A stretch of DNA of 64,000 nt from the NCBI GenBank assembly GCA_009599575.1, contig VWND01000078.1, positions 310,001-374,000 of the forward strand, written 5' to 3'. Position numbers and translations under genes: made by a program. Below the pieces are notes generated by a model. That model was not told the origin of the DNA and did not search any database. It saw nothing but the letters and a program-made list of their open reading frames with translations. How positions within the stretch are numbered: position 1 is the stretch's first letter; every line of letters begins with the position of its first letter. The stretch is from Blumeriella jaapii. Taxonomy: Eukaryota; Ascomycota; Leotiomycetes; Helotiales; Drepanopezizaceae. Shown here piece after piece: positions 33,273 to 45,961 of the stretch.

Positions 33273-36200
33273 CGAATACAGATCGCACATCCCGAGTGTG
33301 ACCGTAACGGAGACCGCGCCGCTGCCGCATCAAGAGTCCTGCCTCGAAATCGCCATCTTCTGCCTCCTCTGCATCACTTTCCCGGTCCTCGCCGCCCTCA
33401 CGGTCATCGCCATCCTCGACCCGCTGACGCTCTCGCGCATCGCAGACGTCGTGGCGCTCTTTTCCCGTCCCTACTGGATGAACGCGGTCACTTTCTACGC
33501 TCGACTGATCGATTGGCTCCTCGGCCATGGATATAAGATCATGTTCCTGATCCAGTCCTCCGCGACGGCCGTTGCCTTTCTCTGGTCGGTGATGTGCAGG
33601 TGCCGCGGCCACGATTCTTCTGTTCTAACCGCGATGTAGGCTTATCTTCCGCGCCTACAAAACCCTGCGCACGCCGGTGGCCTACCTGATCGAGACCCTC
33701 GGTGTCGATGTTCCCGACGCGCCCGAGGTCACTCTCGCGGGCCTCAAGTCGACTGAGTGTACGCTCCAGTGGACGAAGCCGAAGCCTGGGTCGCAGGTAG
33801 CGAAGTACTGGATCCAGATCAACGGCGTCAACGGTAAGTCGTGCGAGGAGGAGCTGGGGTCGGGTGCGGTGTCTGACAAGAGATAGTCGGTGAGGCCTCG
33901 AAGAACGATCCAACCGCGATTGCCGTGACGGGGCTCATGCCTGGTCATTTCTACAATGTTCGCATTATCGCTGTTGGGGTCAACAATTTCCAGTCTGGGA
34001 GCAAGGTCTTGCGGCTGAGTACGCTGACCAAGGCGGGACTGCCATACCAAGGGGATGAACCGCCACCACCGAGTCAGGACGACGACGACGACGACTCCTC
34101 CGATGATGACGACGACGATGACTCCGATAGCAACGATGACTCGCCGCCCGGTCGGGGATCGATTGTTGAGGTTCAAGCCGCCAACCTTCCAGAGTCTGTG
34201 CCCGTGATAACAAGGGAATCCAGTGGTGGGTACTCGGGAGGAGGAGGAGGAGGAGGAGGAAGTCAGTCTAGTCAAAGAAGAAGTACTGGGAGCAAGAAAC
34301 ATTCGACGCCAACCCTTGCGGTGGACCAGGCTGCGCACGATCTGGCGACTGCGAATCAGCCGGAAGAATCCATGCAGCAGTTGACGGAGAAATTCGAGAT
34401 CATCCGTAGGGAGACAGACGAGACGGTGGTACAGATCGTACGCGAGCGAGAGGAGTTCGAGAGGAAGTTTTCGGAGATGTTGTGCGAGAGGGACGAAAAG
34501 AAGCATGCATTGCAAGAACGAGAAAGAGCGAGTAAATCTCTCAAGACGGAAGTCGACAGTAGCGATCGCTTGAACCGGATAGCGCAGGGCAAAAAGGCCC
34601 AGCAGGATAAGAAATTGAAGGATGTTAAGGCCAAAAGGGAGAAGATGCTAGGCGACATGACAAGATGGAAGCAAGAGATTGAAAGCATGAAATCGGAAAG
34701 GGAATCGTGGAAAAAAGAGATTGGGGACTTCGGAAAGAAGAAAGAGGCCAAAGTTGCCGAAATCACGGAAAGCATTGCAAAGAAGCAGCTTGTACTTGAT
34801 AACTTGGAGAAGGAAATCCAAACCCGAGGGCTTGAGATTGTCGAACTGGAGGCCGAGCGCAGGAAACTGCCAGGGTCAGAAGACGATGAAGAGTCACAAG
34901 CGCGAGATGCTGCCGACAAGCAAGAAGAGGTAGAATGGCTTGCACAGGAACGGCAGATTCTGTCGAGCTTGAACATCAAATCTCAGCAGCTGCGAGAACT
35001 CGAGATCCTTACTTCTCAGCACCAAAGTACCCTTGCCGCCCTTCAGGCAACTTATGAGTTGACTGTTCATGCCAATGCATCGGGTGTTGACTACGATCTC
35101 GCTGGTGCTGGCAAAGCAAAATCTCGAAGGGTGCGAAGCCGCAAGAGTCGGACGAAAACACTCTCCTCTTCCCTTTCTGCGCACGCCGCAGACTCTCCAT
35201 TTACTCCTGCAAATGCTTATAGTAGCTTTCACAATACCGCCTCGACCCCTTTCGCGCCGGGGCCTTACTTCGGCCACAATGATACGGGCATGGTCATTGA
35301 GGCAGATCATGCGAGTGGGATGAGCGAAGAAGAGACACGGATGCTCACTGCCGACGCCCCATTGAGTCCTACTGCGCACTCGCTACTCCCATCAAACATA
35401 TTTAACGATGATCTTGACGACGACCACCAGCAATATTTTGGCAATATTGGGACGGCCTTGGACACCGAACCTCAATCTCCGGGTTCCTCCAATCCATCAG
35501 TAAGCTTCGTTGCGAGTCCTCGAAGCTCCTCGCAGAATCTCACACAGTACGGTGTGCCTATTCAAGATTTTTCCAACGAGGACGAACATCGATCGATGAA
35601 CTCACAGATGGCTGGTTCTACAGCTAGTCCTGAGCCTGCGGGCCACAAGAGTTTAAAGAACCTATTTACCAGGACGAGAGGGAAAAGCATTGGAGATGGT
35701 CTGTCGTTGGGAAGTCTGAAGCCAGGTCAAAGTCAATCGTTTCCGCTATCTACAGAGGAGCCAGACTCCCATGCGCCAAAACCACGTCGAATTAGCTTCT
35801 CTTCTAACTGGCCAAACTTTTTCAAAGGTACTCCTGCTTCTGATTCGCTTATCCCAGGAAATGGCCCTGCACCCGCCCGTAATTCAGTCTCGAGACCTCG
35901 ACGTAGCTTAAAGGGCTTTGCTTCGAGTATGGATGAATCCGATGTCCTCTCTGAGCGAGATCCCAGTAGCCCTCGCCCAACATCAATTGCTTCTTCAGAT
36001 CTACCTCGACCTTCCACGGATAGCGCACCCTTTGGGTGGGGTGTCGCCCCAGACGGCCTTCTTCCCAACAGACACAGCCCACTGGCTACCAATTGGTCTG
36101 TACACGTTCCACAAATATGGCCCTCGAACCCCTCCCGGCGTCCAAGTCTGCAAAAAGGCTCCTCCGCAACATTAAACACAGGCATTGCTAGTGAGGATGA

Positions 36201-36981
36201 CGAATTCCTGCCGTCCTCAGAATCCTTCGGCGGCAATGCTTGTCCGCTGCCCGTGGGCGTCATTGGAACTCGCCCTAGCACGTCCCCCAAACCAATCAAC
36301 CCAAAACTCAACCCGGCTGCTCCGGCATTTAGTGTATTCAATTTCGGCCGGACATCCAAAACCGACAAAGACAAAGCAAGGGGTAAGGGCAAGGCTTTTG
36401 AAATTACTCCGACTCCCGTTGAGCCTGTTCACGATGTAGTCGACGCGTTTTCGCCTGTTGCTTTAAGCAAATCCCGCGACACCATTTCCATCCACACGCA
36501 GAACAGCGTGGCTGAATCTCACGAGAGCTTAGACAGAACCACAAGCAGCACGACATCGGATCTCAATCACCCGTCCAGCGCCAGCGCCAAGGAAAAGGAC
36601 ACCACCACCCTGCGTTCCCTGCTCCGCAAAGGTAGCTCCAGCAAGTTCAGCATCTCCCTCCGCGGCAAAGAAAACAGCCTCTTCAGCAGCAGCAAGAAAG
36701 GCATGGGCTCCAACCCGAGTTCCGACCGCGGGGACCATCGCGATAGCAGCTTGGACGAGTTTGGCGAGGATATCGCCGTGCTCGGGCGGAGCGTCGACAG
36801 CGCGATGAGCAGCCCCATGCTCGGCTCGGGCGATTGGAAGGGAAAGGAGAAGGATCCTGGTACGCCGAAAGAGGGCAAGGTCGGTCGCAATTGGGGCATG
36901 TTTGGCTTGAAGAAGGGGAAGGGCCGGACGAGCGAGGATGTGGAGAGAACCGAGGCTGAGATTGCTTGGGATGAGGCGTGA
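33148..36981 (+). CDS. Membrane-anchored fibronectin III and coiled-coil protein
   Basis: Exons 33148-33599, 33640-33833 and 33887-36981 give 1246 residues. The order is: a head with Arg-Ala repeats and an 11-residue Asp run; two hydrophobic segments at about 64-90 and 126-149; a fibronectin type III domain at about 174-262 (PEVTLAGLKSTECTLQWTKP ... GLMPGHFYNVRIIAVGV); an Asp/Ser-rich linker; a long coiled coil at about 375-600; then a disordered Ser/Pro-rich tail with several basic patches. Intron 1 is only 40 bp (branch TTCTAACC); its donor was chosen by phase. Similar fungal proteins are annotated simply as fibronectin type III proteins, so no function is claimed. An endomembrane or cell-cortex scaffold is a guess from the layout. 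Confidence 0.85.
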
Positions 36982-37828
36982 GGTTTCGGTTGCGTTGGTG
37001 GAGTTGCAGTAGCTGCTTTAGGAGAGCATAGGTACCCGGGTCGTAAATGTAGCAGCTATTCTATCCTTCTACTCCGTGCAGGCTTTACGCCCAATATAAA
37101 ACCGGAAACGAAAAAGATAAAGTTGGGCACCAACATTCACTACCTACTTTGTTATTCTTTTTCTCTCAGGAGAGAAAGACACAAGGACCCTGGGTCACTG
37201 GTGATCTTTGGGATACAGATAACCAGTGACCAGGTAGAGTACAGCTAAGCAAGTTGTGAAAGCTCGGATACAAAGCCAGAAGACAGAGAGGCGTAAGAAT
37301 TGATTTGCTACAGGTATCTCTGGGTCAAACCCATTGATTGTCTTACTCATATCGACTGTCCTGTTGTCAAAGACTGATGTGCGGGGTGCAGCTCCGAATC
37401 TGCACTAGCGAGTCCAGCCACTTGAAGCTGAATCCCACCTCTCGACCACGACGTCGCTTGCGATCAACAGCACACAGAACGCCACACATACGGTACCGGC
37501 CGGCATCTCGAATTTCTCTCGGTAACTGTCTGGATGGATGTGTTTCTCGGATTTATCTGAATAGCCTTGCTCTTGCTTGCCATGGCAGTGCCGATGCACC
37601 AATCCATCGACTATCTAGTTGCACCAGGGGCTGAAATCTGATAGCGGGCGCGTCTAGTCATTTTTGGGGTTTTGCTTTTTCTTCCCAAGGGTAAAGACGT
37701 GGCGCGTATGGCGTATATGAACCCACGGTACTTGGCTCATTGGATAGGCTGGAAAGCAAGCGGATGATGCTCTTCATCGATTTCTCTGACCTACCCGTTG
37801 ATTGAGTTGAGATACGAGCGACGGCGAC
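36982..37828. other. Intergenic region between the FN3 and Zn2Cys6 genes
   Basis: No gene seen. It contains the FN3 gene's 3' side and the promoter of the downstream regulator. Confidence 0.5.
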
Positions 37829-39918
37829 ATGGCTGAGCGCAGCGAGCCGAAGGCGAGGGCGCGCCATGCTAAGGTCAAGACGGGGTATGTGAAGCTCTCC
37901 TCGGCCTCGCCAACCCCTTGATGAGTGCTCTGTTTTGTTTTGTGTGTTGAAGGGGCCGGGCTGATTCATGTGTCGACGACAGCTGCATCACGTGTCGCAA
38001 CCGCCGAGTGAAATGCGACGAGACACGCCCTGCGTGTGTACGGTGTGTGAAGTACGGCACGAAATGCGCGGGCTACCCGGCGGGGAGAAAGAGGCCGCCG
38101 TCGAGTCTGTATGGGAGTGCAGCTGTGCAAGCAAGGGCGCTAGTGCCGAAAGACCAGTGCCAGCTGGAGGTGCGAGCGAGTCACCCTGTCCAGCATCAGA
38201 TTCCCGAAGCAAGGATTCTTTTGGGACTGGCTCAGCCGACAAACGTGGTGCCTGAGGGCGAGTTGGAGGGACGCTATTTCAGGATCTTCGCAGACAGGAT
38301 CGCGAGGGAGATGTGTCCGTACTTTGAGCCAGAGACCTGGAGGCGCATGATTCTGCAGGCGTGTGAGGGCCAGGCGGCGATCAGAGGGGCGGCGAGCGCC
38401 GTGGGTGCGCTTGGGAAGGCGTACGAGGTTGCGCAAGGGCAGCAGAATGGGAGAAGACTGAAAGAGCCGGGAGATGCTACGAGGACAGAGAACGCGAAGA
38501 ATGGCAGTGGGCATGGTGGAAGTATTACAGGCCAGGCGCTATTGACAGAAGCGTCCACGCACCACCGACGAGCACTGGAGCAGTATGGCAAGGCGATCAA
38601 GCAGATTCGCGCAGATATCGCGGATGGGACGCAGAGCCTACGTACGAGCCTCATCAGCTGCATTGTGCTCACCTGCTTCGAAGCTATCCTAGGCGACCAC
38701 GAAAGCGCGGCCGGGCAGCTACTCCTCGGCCTGGCGATGATCCAGGAGTGGAGGGCGCGACAGCATGTCGTAGATGCGCACCCGCAGGGCTTCTCGTCGC
38801 CCGTGCCGGACGAGGTGGATGATTACCTCGTGCAGACATTCGGTCGGATGGAGATCACTTGTATGTCCGTCTTCGATCCGCGGAGCGTGCAGACGCACGA
38901 AAAGCTAAGGCTGGAGGGGAGCGAAACGGTGCGTGGGATGCCGAAGCTATTTGATACGCTTGAGCCGGCGAGGGTGTATCTGGACTTGATTACCAGACGC
39001 TTTCTGCATTTCAATGCGCTGGTCAAGAATCGGCCGTCGGACGACGTCGTTGTGCCTACGCCTCCGAATACCCCTCCTCTAGAGGATTCATCTGGTAGCG
39101 CGATACCGATACCCACGCCGAAAGGCATTCCTTGGATCGATAGCAAGAAGTTCAACCCTGGATCCAGATACCCTGCAAAGCTCTTCAACGAGCAGGCATT
39201 GCTCATGAGCGAATTCGTAGCCTGGACCTCGGCCTTCAAGCCTCTCCTCACTCGTGCCCTGGCTGCAGGAAATCAAGACGCCATCTCCGCCCTCTCACTT
39301 GTCATCTCCTCTACCGCAAATCAGGTCTCGCTCCGCGCCGCCTTCCTTCCGGACGAGTGTTCTTTCGACGCTTTCCTGCCTGAATTCAAGCACATTGTAG
39401 CGCATACCTCTCTACTCGTCGAAGCGCAGAGCCAGAAAGGCACGGGAGCTGGCGGACCGATGCTTCGCTTCGCCTTCGACACCGGGATCCTGCCTCCGCT
39501 CTACCTTGTCACCATCAAGTGCCGTGACCCTCTGCTCCGCCGGCGTGCACTGCAGCTCATGGAACGGTACCCGCGTCGTGAGGGGGTGTGGGACTCGGTC
39601 GCGACCGCGCATCTGTGTCGCTGGATTGTGAGACTTGAGGAGGAGGCTGCGAAGTCGGTATCGCACTCGATTTCTCCTTCTCCGCTTACGGTTGGTGGTT
39701 ACGAGAGTCCTGGCTCTAGCGCTGGTTGCAGCTCTGGACGGAGTGAGGATGGGGGAGTGGCGGAGGGGCCAGGGAACCTCTTTGTACCAGAGGAGGCAAG
39801 AGTCAGGAGGACGTGGATGAGATTTAATTTACAGTCGAGGACGGCGAGCATGAACTGCTTGCAGATGGATACGAGGACGGGCGCGTGGGTGCCGAGGAAT
39901 GAGATCTCTAGCTGGTAG
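37829..39918 (+). CDS. Zn2Cys6 fungal transcription factor
   Basis: Exons 37829-37884 and 37983-39918 give 663 residues. Splicing restores the binuclear zinc cluster at about residues 20-47: C-x2-C-x6-C-x6-C-x2-C-x6-C in GCITCRNRRVKCDETRPACV and its continuation. A basic stretch (AGRKRPPS) follows. The rest is a helical regulator-type domain with LLTEASTHHRRALEQYGKAI and SCIVLTCFEAILGDHESAAG, as found in many fungal Zn2Cys6 proteins (the Fungal_trans_2 type). These are nuclear DNA-binding regulators; the targets are unknown. No adjacent metabolic cluster suggests one. Exon 1 is short (56 bp) and is supported by phase and by the motif split, Gly being completed across the intron. Confidence 0.92.
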
Positions 39919-40617
39919 GTCGCGGGTCTTTCTCGCAGAGAAGGCGGAGGAGTTAATTTGGGGGGAAGGGAGGGGGAGAAACTGAATGTACTACAGAGAA
40001 TAGCCTGCAGGTGAGTCGAAACGAGGCATCAGAGAGATGGCGAGAAGTCTCCAAGGTCACTAGGAGGGACAGGTATCTATAGAGATCGCCGGCAGATCCC
40101 GTGGGCATTAAGATCCCCAGACTATGCCCTCAAAGAAATTGGCCCCTCAGAACTTCAGTACAGCACACCAATTCTTGTAGCTAAATGTAAAACACGATCT
40201 GGATTGCCATGATATTCATATTGGGTTCGGGTGATACTGTAAATTACTGACTTCAAAGCATCAAATGCCACACTTGGAGATTTGACGCCTTTGCGGGGTC
40301 AAACCGTCTCACTTGCTAGATTATGTTCATCAAAATAACAACAAATGAAGTTAATCTTCACGTCACGTTCCCTGGTCAAGAGCCTATCTGAAGCTGACCT
40401 CGTTGCAAAGATATAAGCACCTTCTAAAAAAAAAAACCGCCGCCTGTGTTTTGATCGCCAAGCTAAGCGAGTGCTAGCGCGTCCCAAACCACAACACACC
40501 TGCACCCATCTCCGCACCCCTCCCCATCTCCATCTTCCTCCTTAACACGACTCACAACAACACGACCCACTCTCACAGCCACCAACCCATACGTTAACTC
40601 GCGTCCAAATCTCCACA
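39919..40617. other. Intergenic region between the Zn2Cys6 and SAP-domain genes
   Basis: No gene seen. The left half holds the regulator's 3' side; the right half, rich in CCAC/CAAC, is probably the SAP gene's promoter and leader. Confidence 0.5.
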
Positions 40618-42290
40618 ATGGAGCCCTTCGATCAATGGCCATCTCCGCGTCTCCGCTCCTCATGCACCACGCTTGGTCTCCTCGCCTCCGGCACCCACGC
40701 ACAGCTCGTCCACCGCGTCGCCACCTCCGAGCGCGCCAGACGTCTAGCAGACCTTCAGCCCACCACCAAGTTCTTAAAGTTGAACGACGAGTCAGGATTG
40801 CAGGAGGAGGCGCGGCTGCGCGCTGTGGCGGACCTCGAGAGGGGGTACTGGGATGTGGTGGTGGGTGCTGAGATTGCGGGGCTGGAGGGGGGTGTGCTGA
40901 TGAAGAAGAGGGAGCTGGAGGAGAGGAAGAGGATGGTGGAGGGGGGCTTGGAAAGGGGGTTGAAGGCTCTGCAGAAGAGGGTTGGAGGGGATGAAGGGGG
41001 AGGCTTCGGGTGAGTGCTTGTGTTTACTTTCGTGGGGATGCTTAAGAGAGGGCGGAAGCTTATGTGTTACAGTATGATTGGGACTCAAACCCCGATGCCG
41101 TATAGGCCTGCTCCTTTGAGAGAAGCTGACACACTTTTCTCTGGTTCGGGGGCTGGCCCGGCGGTAGCTGCGGGCTGGCTGCTCCATGGGTAAGGGACAG
41201 TTCCGCTTGAGAAGCCCAGCGCTGATTCGAAGCCTGTAGTGGAAAAGAGAACGATTCCAACGCACATCACGTCGACCTACAAGCCGCGAAGAAAAGAGCT
41301 TATGTAGAGATAGACCTCACAGACGACGAAGCGCTCGGTTCCGCGAAGCCTACCCCAACGCCGGCCCCAACCTCCTATACTCGCAAGCCAGCGCCACTCA
41401 AGCGACCAGCTGCCTTGGAGGACGAGAAGATCCGTAAGAGCAGCTTCCTGACAGCCAAGGGTCGCGCCCTGATCAAAGCCATGGATGGCACGAGCGATTC
41501 CGACGAAGTCGCCCATCAAGACCTCTCGACCACCCACTCCACAGTCGCCAAGCGCCTCAGTCCCGTCTCTTCTGGTCTTACGCACGAGCTGCGTACTCCA
41601 AGCCGCGATCTCCGACCCGAGCTCATCGAAAGCTTTCCCATAGCGCCCAGCATCGACAGCATCGGCTACATCTTCCTCGGCTGTGCAGACCCGGCCAAGA
41701 TCCGGGGCGACATCGTGCCGTGCGTCCTCTCCCTCTCCTCTCCTCTCCCCCGTCCGCTGAGACTCTCTGCTCTTTTTTTTTTTGGATGCTATCCTGTGCA
41801 TCGCGTTTTGCTGACGGTGATGTTCTGGGCATTAGACACCTCGAGAGCGAATACCGATCCGCGTCTCGTGTCCGTGCCGACGACACCGGGTACTACGTGC
41901 TCTTCGAGGACAGCGCCGAAGGCCACGCGAAGCTGAGCGACTGCTACGAGATCATGGACGAGGAGATTCAACGCGGGCGGTTCTTCGACGGGAATGTGGT
42001 TGATGCTAAGCTCATGAGTACGTACACCACATCCCTTCTCCCCTTTCCATCTGTCCCTCTCTCTCTCTCTCTCTCTCTGCGGAGGAGTTTTTCACTTTTG
42101 CGGATTTCTGTGTTTCGCTTGTGGATGTCCGCGACTGGGTGAACAGGGTGGCTATGTGCTGACTACTTTACTCCCTTTCTCAATGTCAGATTGGAGAAAG
42201 CCCGAGACGGAAGTCCTGGAAGAAGTCGAGCTGGGCTACACCCCCGCGCCGTATCTGAGAGAGAGGCGCAAGTTCTGGAAGTACTGGTAG
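40618..42290 (+). CDS. SAP-domain protein with possible RRM-like C-terminal fold
   Basis: Exons 40618-41009, 41240-41719, 41836-42017 and 42190-42290 give 384 residues. The N-terminus PRLRSSCTTLGLLASGTHAQ followed by LVHRV fits a SAP motif, a small helical DNA/chromatin-binding unit. A Lys-rich linker carries YVEIDLTDDE, a SUMO-interacting-like motif. The C-terminal third contains SIGYIFLGCADPAKI and TGYYVLFEDSAEGHAKL, whose spacing suggests the beta strands of an RRM-like fold; this is inference. It ends YLRERRKFWKYW. Intron 1 (230 bp) is long for this genome and its acceptor (41239) was chosen because it joins in phase to GKENDSN; the other junctions are firmer. A nuclear role is likely; the specific function is unknown. 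Confidence 0.72.
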
Positions 42291-43849
42291 GCTCGATTGC
42301 GGACGCCGCTTTCTTTGCTTGCACTCCGCTTTGCTGTCTATTGCGCTTGATTTATCAGTCTCTAAGGGGCCTGGTATGGATGTGAGATGCGAGTGTTGGG
42401 GTATATGCGTGTGTACGTGTGTCTGTATGTGTGTGTGTGTGTGTGTGTGTATTTCCTCAAACAGGCGGTTCGAAGACACTTGTCTACTTCACATCTTGAC
42501 ATGCCGTACCGTACCTGTACCTATGGCAGAAAGGGTCGTAGCAAATCCAACAGACGCGAAAAGAGCGACCGTATCAGCATTCAGCATGATTGCGTAGATA
42601 CATTCACCAACGACATTGCATCTGAGGGTGCCTTCAGTGTCCATTCGTCGCATGCAGTTTCAGCTGGGAAATGTTGTGCCGCAGGTACGTTTCCATGAGA
42701 ATTACCGTCAACGAGACGTGTTACCCATTTCGAGATAAGATTCTCGGTGTTTGTAGATAATTTTCTCGGAGTGAAAACGGTTGACTCGGACATGAGCTTT
42801 CAGCTACTCGATTGAAGGTAATTACGGAGTTGGTTCTACATATGGAATTCCAAAGACTAGGCTTTCGGTAATGTGTGGGAACGAGAGGATCTTTTAATTT
42901 TCCAACCAACAGCAATCAAGATAAAGAAGATTTTTCTTTTCTGTCTTTGCATTGGTAGTAATCATTAACACGACAACCACTTTTTGTTCAACCTTCTCCA
43001 TCAGACCTATTTTTTCCCGAATGAACAGAAAATATTCTTGTCTCACAGGCTTACAAGCTATTGCCATTTCCCACGTGTAGAAACACAAAAAGTCTCTCGT
43101 CTCGGTCCTACTTACTGCGGATACAAACTAGCCGATCTCCAGTCTCCCGGTCCTCGTCCTGCTTGCTCTTCTAGCATTTCGCGGACGTAGAGCCGGTTCT
43201 TTGTACCGCCCCCCCTCCCAAAAAAGAAGAGTTTCCCAGGGGGCAAGAACTCGTGCGTATCATCCCACTGGATGGATATCCCAGTGCCCTTCTCATGCCG
43301 AAGCCTACTTATCAGATTTTGAGATCTGTACCCTGAGAGAAGGAGCTTACTACCCCCGCAGGTCGAAAACCAGAAGGTTGCAGGTAAGCGAGAAAGAGAA
43401 TGGGTTTTGGATAGATGTACCTTTTTGACGTTTCTCTCTCGGAAAAAAATAGCCTTTTTAGGGCGTGGCGGGCGCGATTACCATTTTTTGCTTGTGTTTT
43501 GTGTACTGTATTATGTACGGATGATGCTCATACTGAACAACCTTGCTTTTGGTGGTATTTATCAGCATTAATAAGGTTCGGTGTCATCGAGTCCCTGTCT
43601 TCGTTTTTATCACTTGTTACACATGGATATAAAACAAATGTCTGCTTAAAATTACATTTGGACTGCATATTTGAACATTTGTTTCCAGCACATCTCATCA
43701 AACTAGCTTAACGCTTTTGTGGCATAGCATAACGAGTTTGATTGGAACATCATTTGAAGCAGACACGCGTACAAGTCGCTCAGAATAAACGAAGCTCTCA
43801 CAAATTCATCCAGGGACTCATGACAACCATCGCCCGCTGTCTTCATCCC
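42291..43849. other. Intergenic region with GT tract and A/T-rich sequence
   Basis: A (GT)n tract lies at about 42416-42450, just after the SAP gene. The remainder shows only short frames with no recognisable product. Confidence 0.5.
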
Positions 43850-44311
43850 CTACCACGCCAACTTCTCCATCTCTATACGACACTCCGTCTGCACAAGCAG
43901 CCACCTCCAGACCCTTAGAAGATGCTCTAATTCCTCAAACCACCCTCTGTTCAGCGCCCACAGCATCTTTCTCTCGCTCTCCTCAGCGAGAGCCCCCTCC
44001 TTCGCCCTATACAAATCCCAAATCTGCACCCCAATAATGGCCTTATCCGTCTCAAAGGTGCGCGGTTTGCTCATCTCTATCGTGGTCAGCAGCTTGCCCG
44101 TGTGGTAGTCAAGCAGTGCGCAGATGAGGTAATAGCGGAAGTCGTGATCGCAGATGCCGACACGCCGGCATTCGGCTTGGATGTCGGCGGTGCTCACGCC
44201 CACGAAGGTCGTGGCGTGGGGGTTTGAGGTGTCGATTCTGGCGGAGCTGGTAAGGACCCGGACCTGACCTTGGAGGATGCTAAGGTTCTGGGCTGTGAGA
44301 GGGGAGGGCAT
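43850..44311 (-). CDS. Hypothetical protein, 153 residues
   Basis: A single open frame starting MPSPLTAQNLSILQGQVRVL and ending RIEMEKLAW. Composition is balanced, with Trp, Cys and charged residues spread through it and a likely helical C-terminal half (EELEHLLRVWRWLLVQTECR). No domain or signal sequence is recognised. The frame is open for 46 further codons upstream, but that part is His/Pro/Gln-rich and less protein-like, so the inner ATG is preferred. G+C is higher than in the flanks, which supports coding. Confidence 0.55.
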   Translation of the reverse strand: MPSPLTAQNLSILQGQVRVLTSSARIDTSNPHATTFVGVSTADIQAECRRVGICDHDFRYYLICALLDYHTGKLLTTIEMSKPRTFETDKAIIGVQIWDLYRAKEGALAEESERKMLWALNRGWFEELEHLLRVWRWLLVQTECRIEMEKLAW

Positions 44312-45961
44312 CCTAGTTTCCTGGCTTGGCCTATGTTGAGGGTAGTATGCAGCTTGAGGATGCGAATGTGACTTTTGCGGCAGTGTTCTATTCAGATTTG
44401 GATGGTTGTGTCGTGTAGCATGAGTTATACGCTGACCAGCTGTGTCCACACTTCAAATGAACGTGTATCGGATATTGATACTAGATATTGATGAGATACT
44501 CGGCCTCGCTCGTAGCGCTGAAGAATTTCAGAATGATGCTCTTCGAATCCAGGGATAGCGACAGGTGAAGCGAATGTGGTCAGAGTTGTTGAGAGACGGA
44601 AGGAACCATGCTCTGTCATATGGACACCATTTGTAGCCCCTTCCAACAATTTAGGCTTCTCGTATGCCCATGTTCTCACATGTTGAACCTTCAAATCTGT
44701 TGAAAACAACATGGCTGACAGTTAAAGCGAGTGTCGTGCGGCAAATTACCCAGACAATCCGCTTGGAAGAAGCGGCGTCGGAATCGATGTGTAAGTGATT
44801 GGCTTCACAGGAATACAAGAACTGGAATGAGAGAATCCCGGTATCCGAAATCCGGGGTCACCGATTCGACGTGATGCGGCTTCAAAGCCGAGCGTTTTGC
44901 TCCCACAGTTTATGATCTAGGTTGGTTGCTGATCAAGAGCGCGGAAGGCAATAACTTTTCTATCCGCCTGAGCCAGCCTTGAGAAGTACATTTCCACAAC
45001 GAATTGGCGGCTACTATGACTTGTCAACTGCTCGACTCGTGTCTTGGAAAAGAAGTTGAAAAGGGTGTACGCATCAAGAGAGCTTCTTCGAAAGTCTGCG
45101 GAGGCTAAATCCCCATTCCGATTGAGTCCACACAAAGGAGAAAGATCACGAACACGAACAGACAGGTATAAGATACTGGAAGAGTTGAATACTCGAGAAA
45201 AGCAAATTGGTGTAAATTGATATAGGAAGCTACCGATTCGAGCAAATATCCAATTGAAACACGAGCGAGTAAGAATACGCCCATCGCGATGTCTGTCGTC
45301 TTAATAAAGTCCTGCTGCCACGACTAGCGTCTCGCTTAGGTACAGTACATGGAGGTGTGGCCCTTCTTGTTTGTAAACAACACTTCGGCGTAAAGTCGAG
45401 ATATCTTGATCAACACTTCGGGTGACCTTCGATTATTACCTACCGGTCTCAACCCATCAAGATGATAGAGTTCAATACCTGGTGTTTTCCACCCTCGTCA
45501 TCACATGATCTCTCCTATCAGACCGCGGCATTGCACAAGGACATGCCCGGCACAGGATCCACCGTGCATGGCGCCGCCGCCGCCGTCACCGTCACAGAGC
45601 AACTTACAACCCCGCAAACTGAGCTGGCTTGAGCTGGGTAACCGCGAAAGCTCAGCTAACCTCCTCTCGGGCAAAGCAGTGGGCGCGCTGGCTAGGGCTG
45701 AAACGGTGACAAGCATGTGAACGCTGCCAGCCGAGCACCGCGAGCACCAGAGCTAAAGGAAGAAGCATCGTGGCAGGGACTCGTGAGCTCGGCGTCGATG
45801 TGCTCGACGCTTGCATTGGTTGAGCGGCGGGTCGCGTGGTGTTGATCGATCGTCGGTGCCAGCCAGAGCCTATATGTCTCTACTAGCCCCCACCGATTCT
45901 TTCATCGTCGACTCTGAACTGAACTCATTTCTCTGTTACTGCCGAACTGCCCTCCGTCGCC
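44312..45961. other. Intergenic region upstream of the P450 gene
   Basis: No gene supported. Several frames of 60-95 residues exist on the minus strand (44425-44712, 44917-45135) without recognisable motifs. The P450 promoter should occupy the right end. Confidence 0.5.

Noticed and set aside
44425..44712. 95-residue minus-strand frame upstream of the 153-residue hypothetical protein
   Set aside because: No recognisable motif and no phase-compatible splice to the downstream frame was found.
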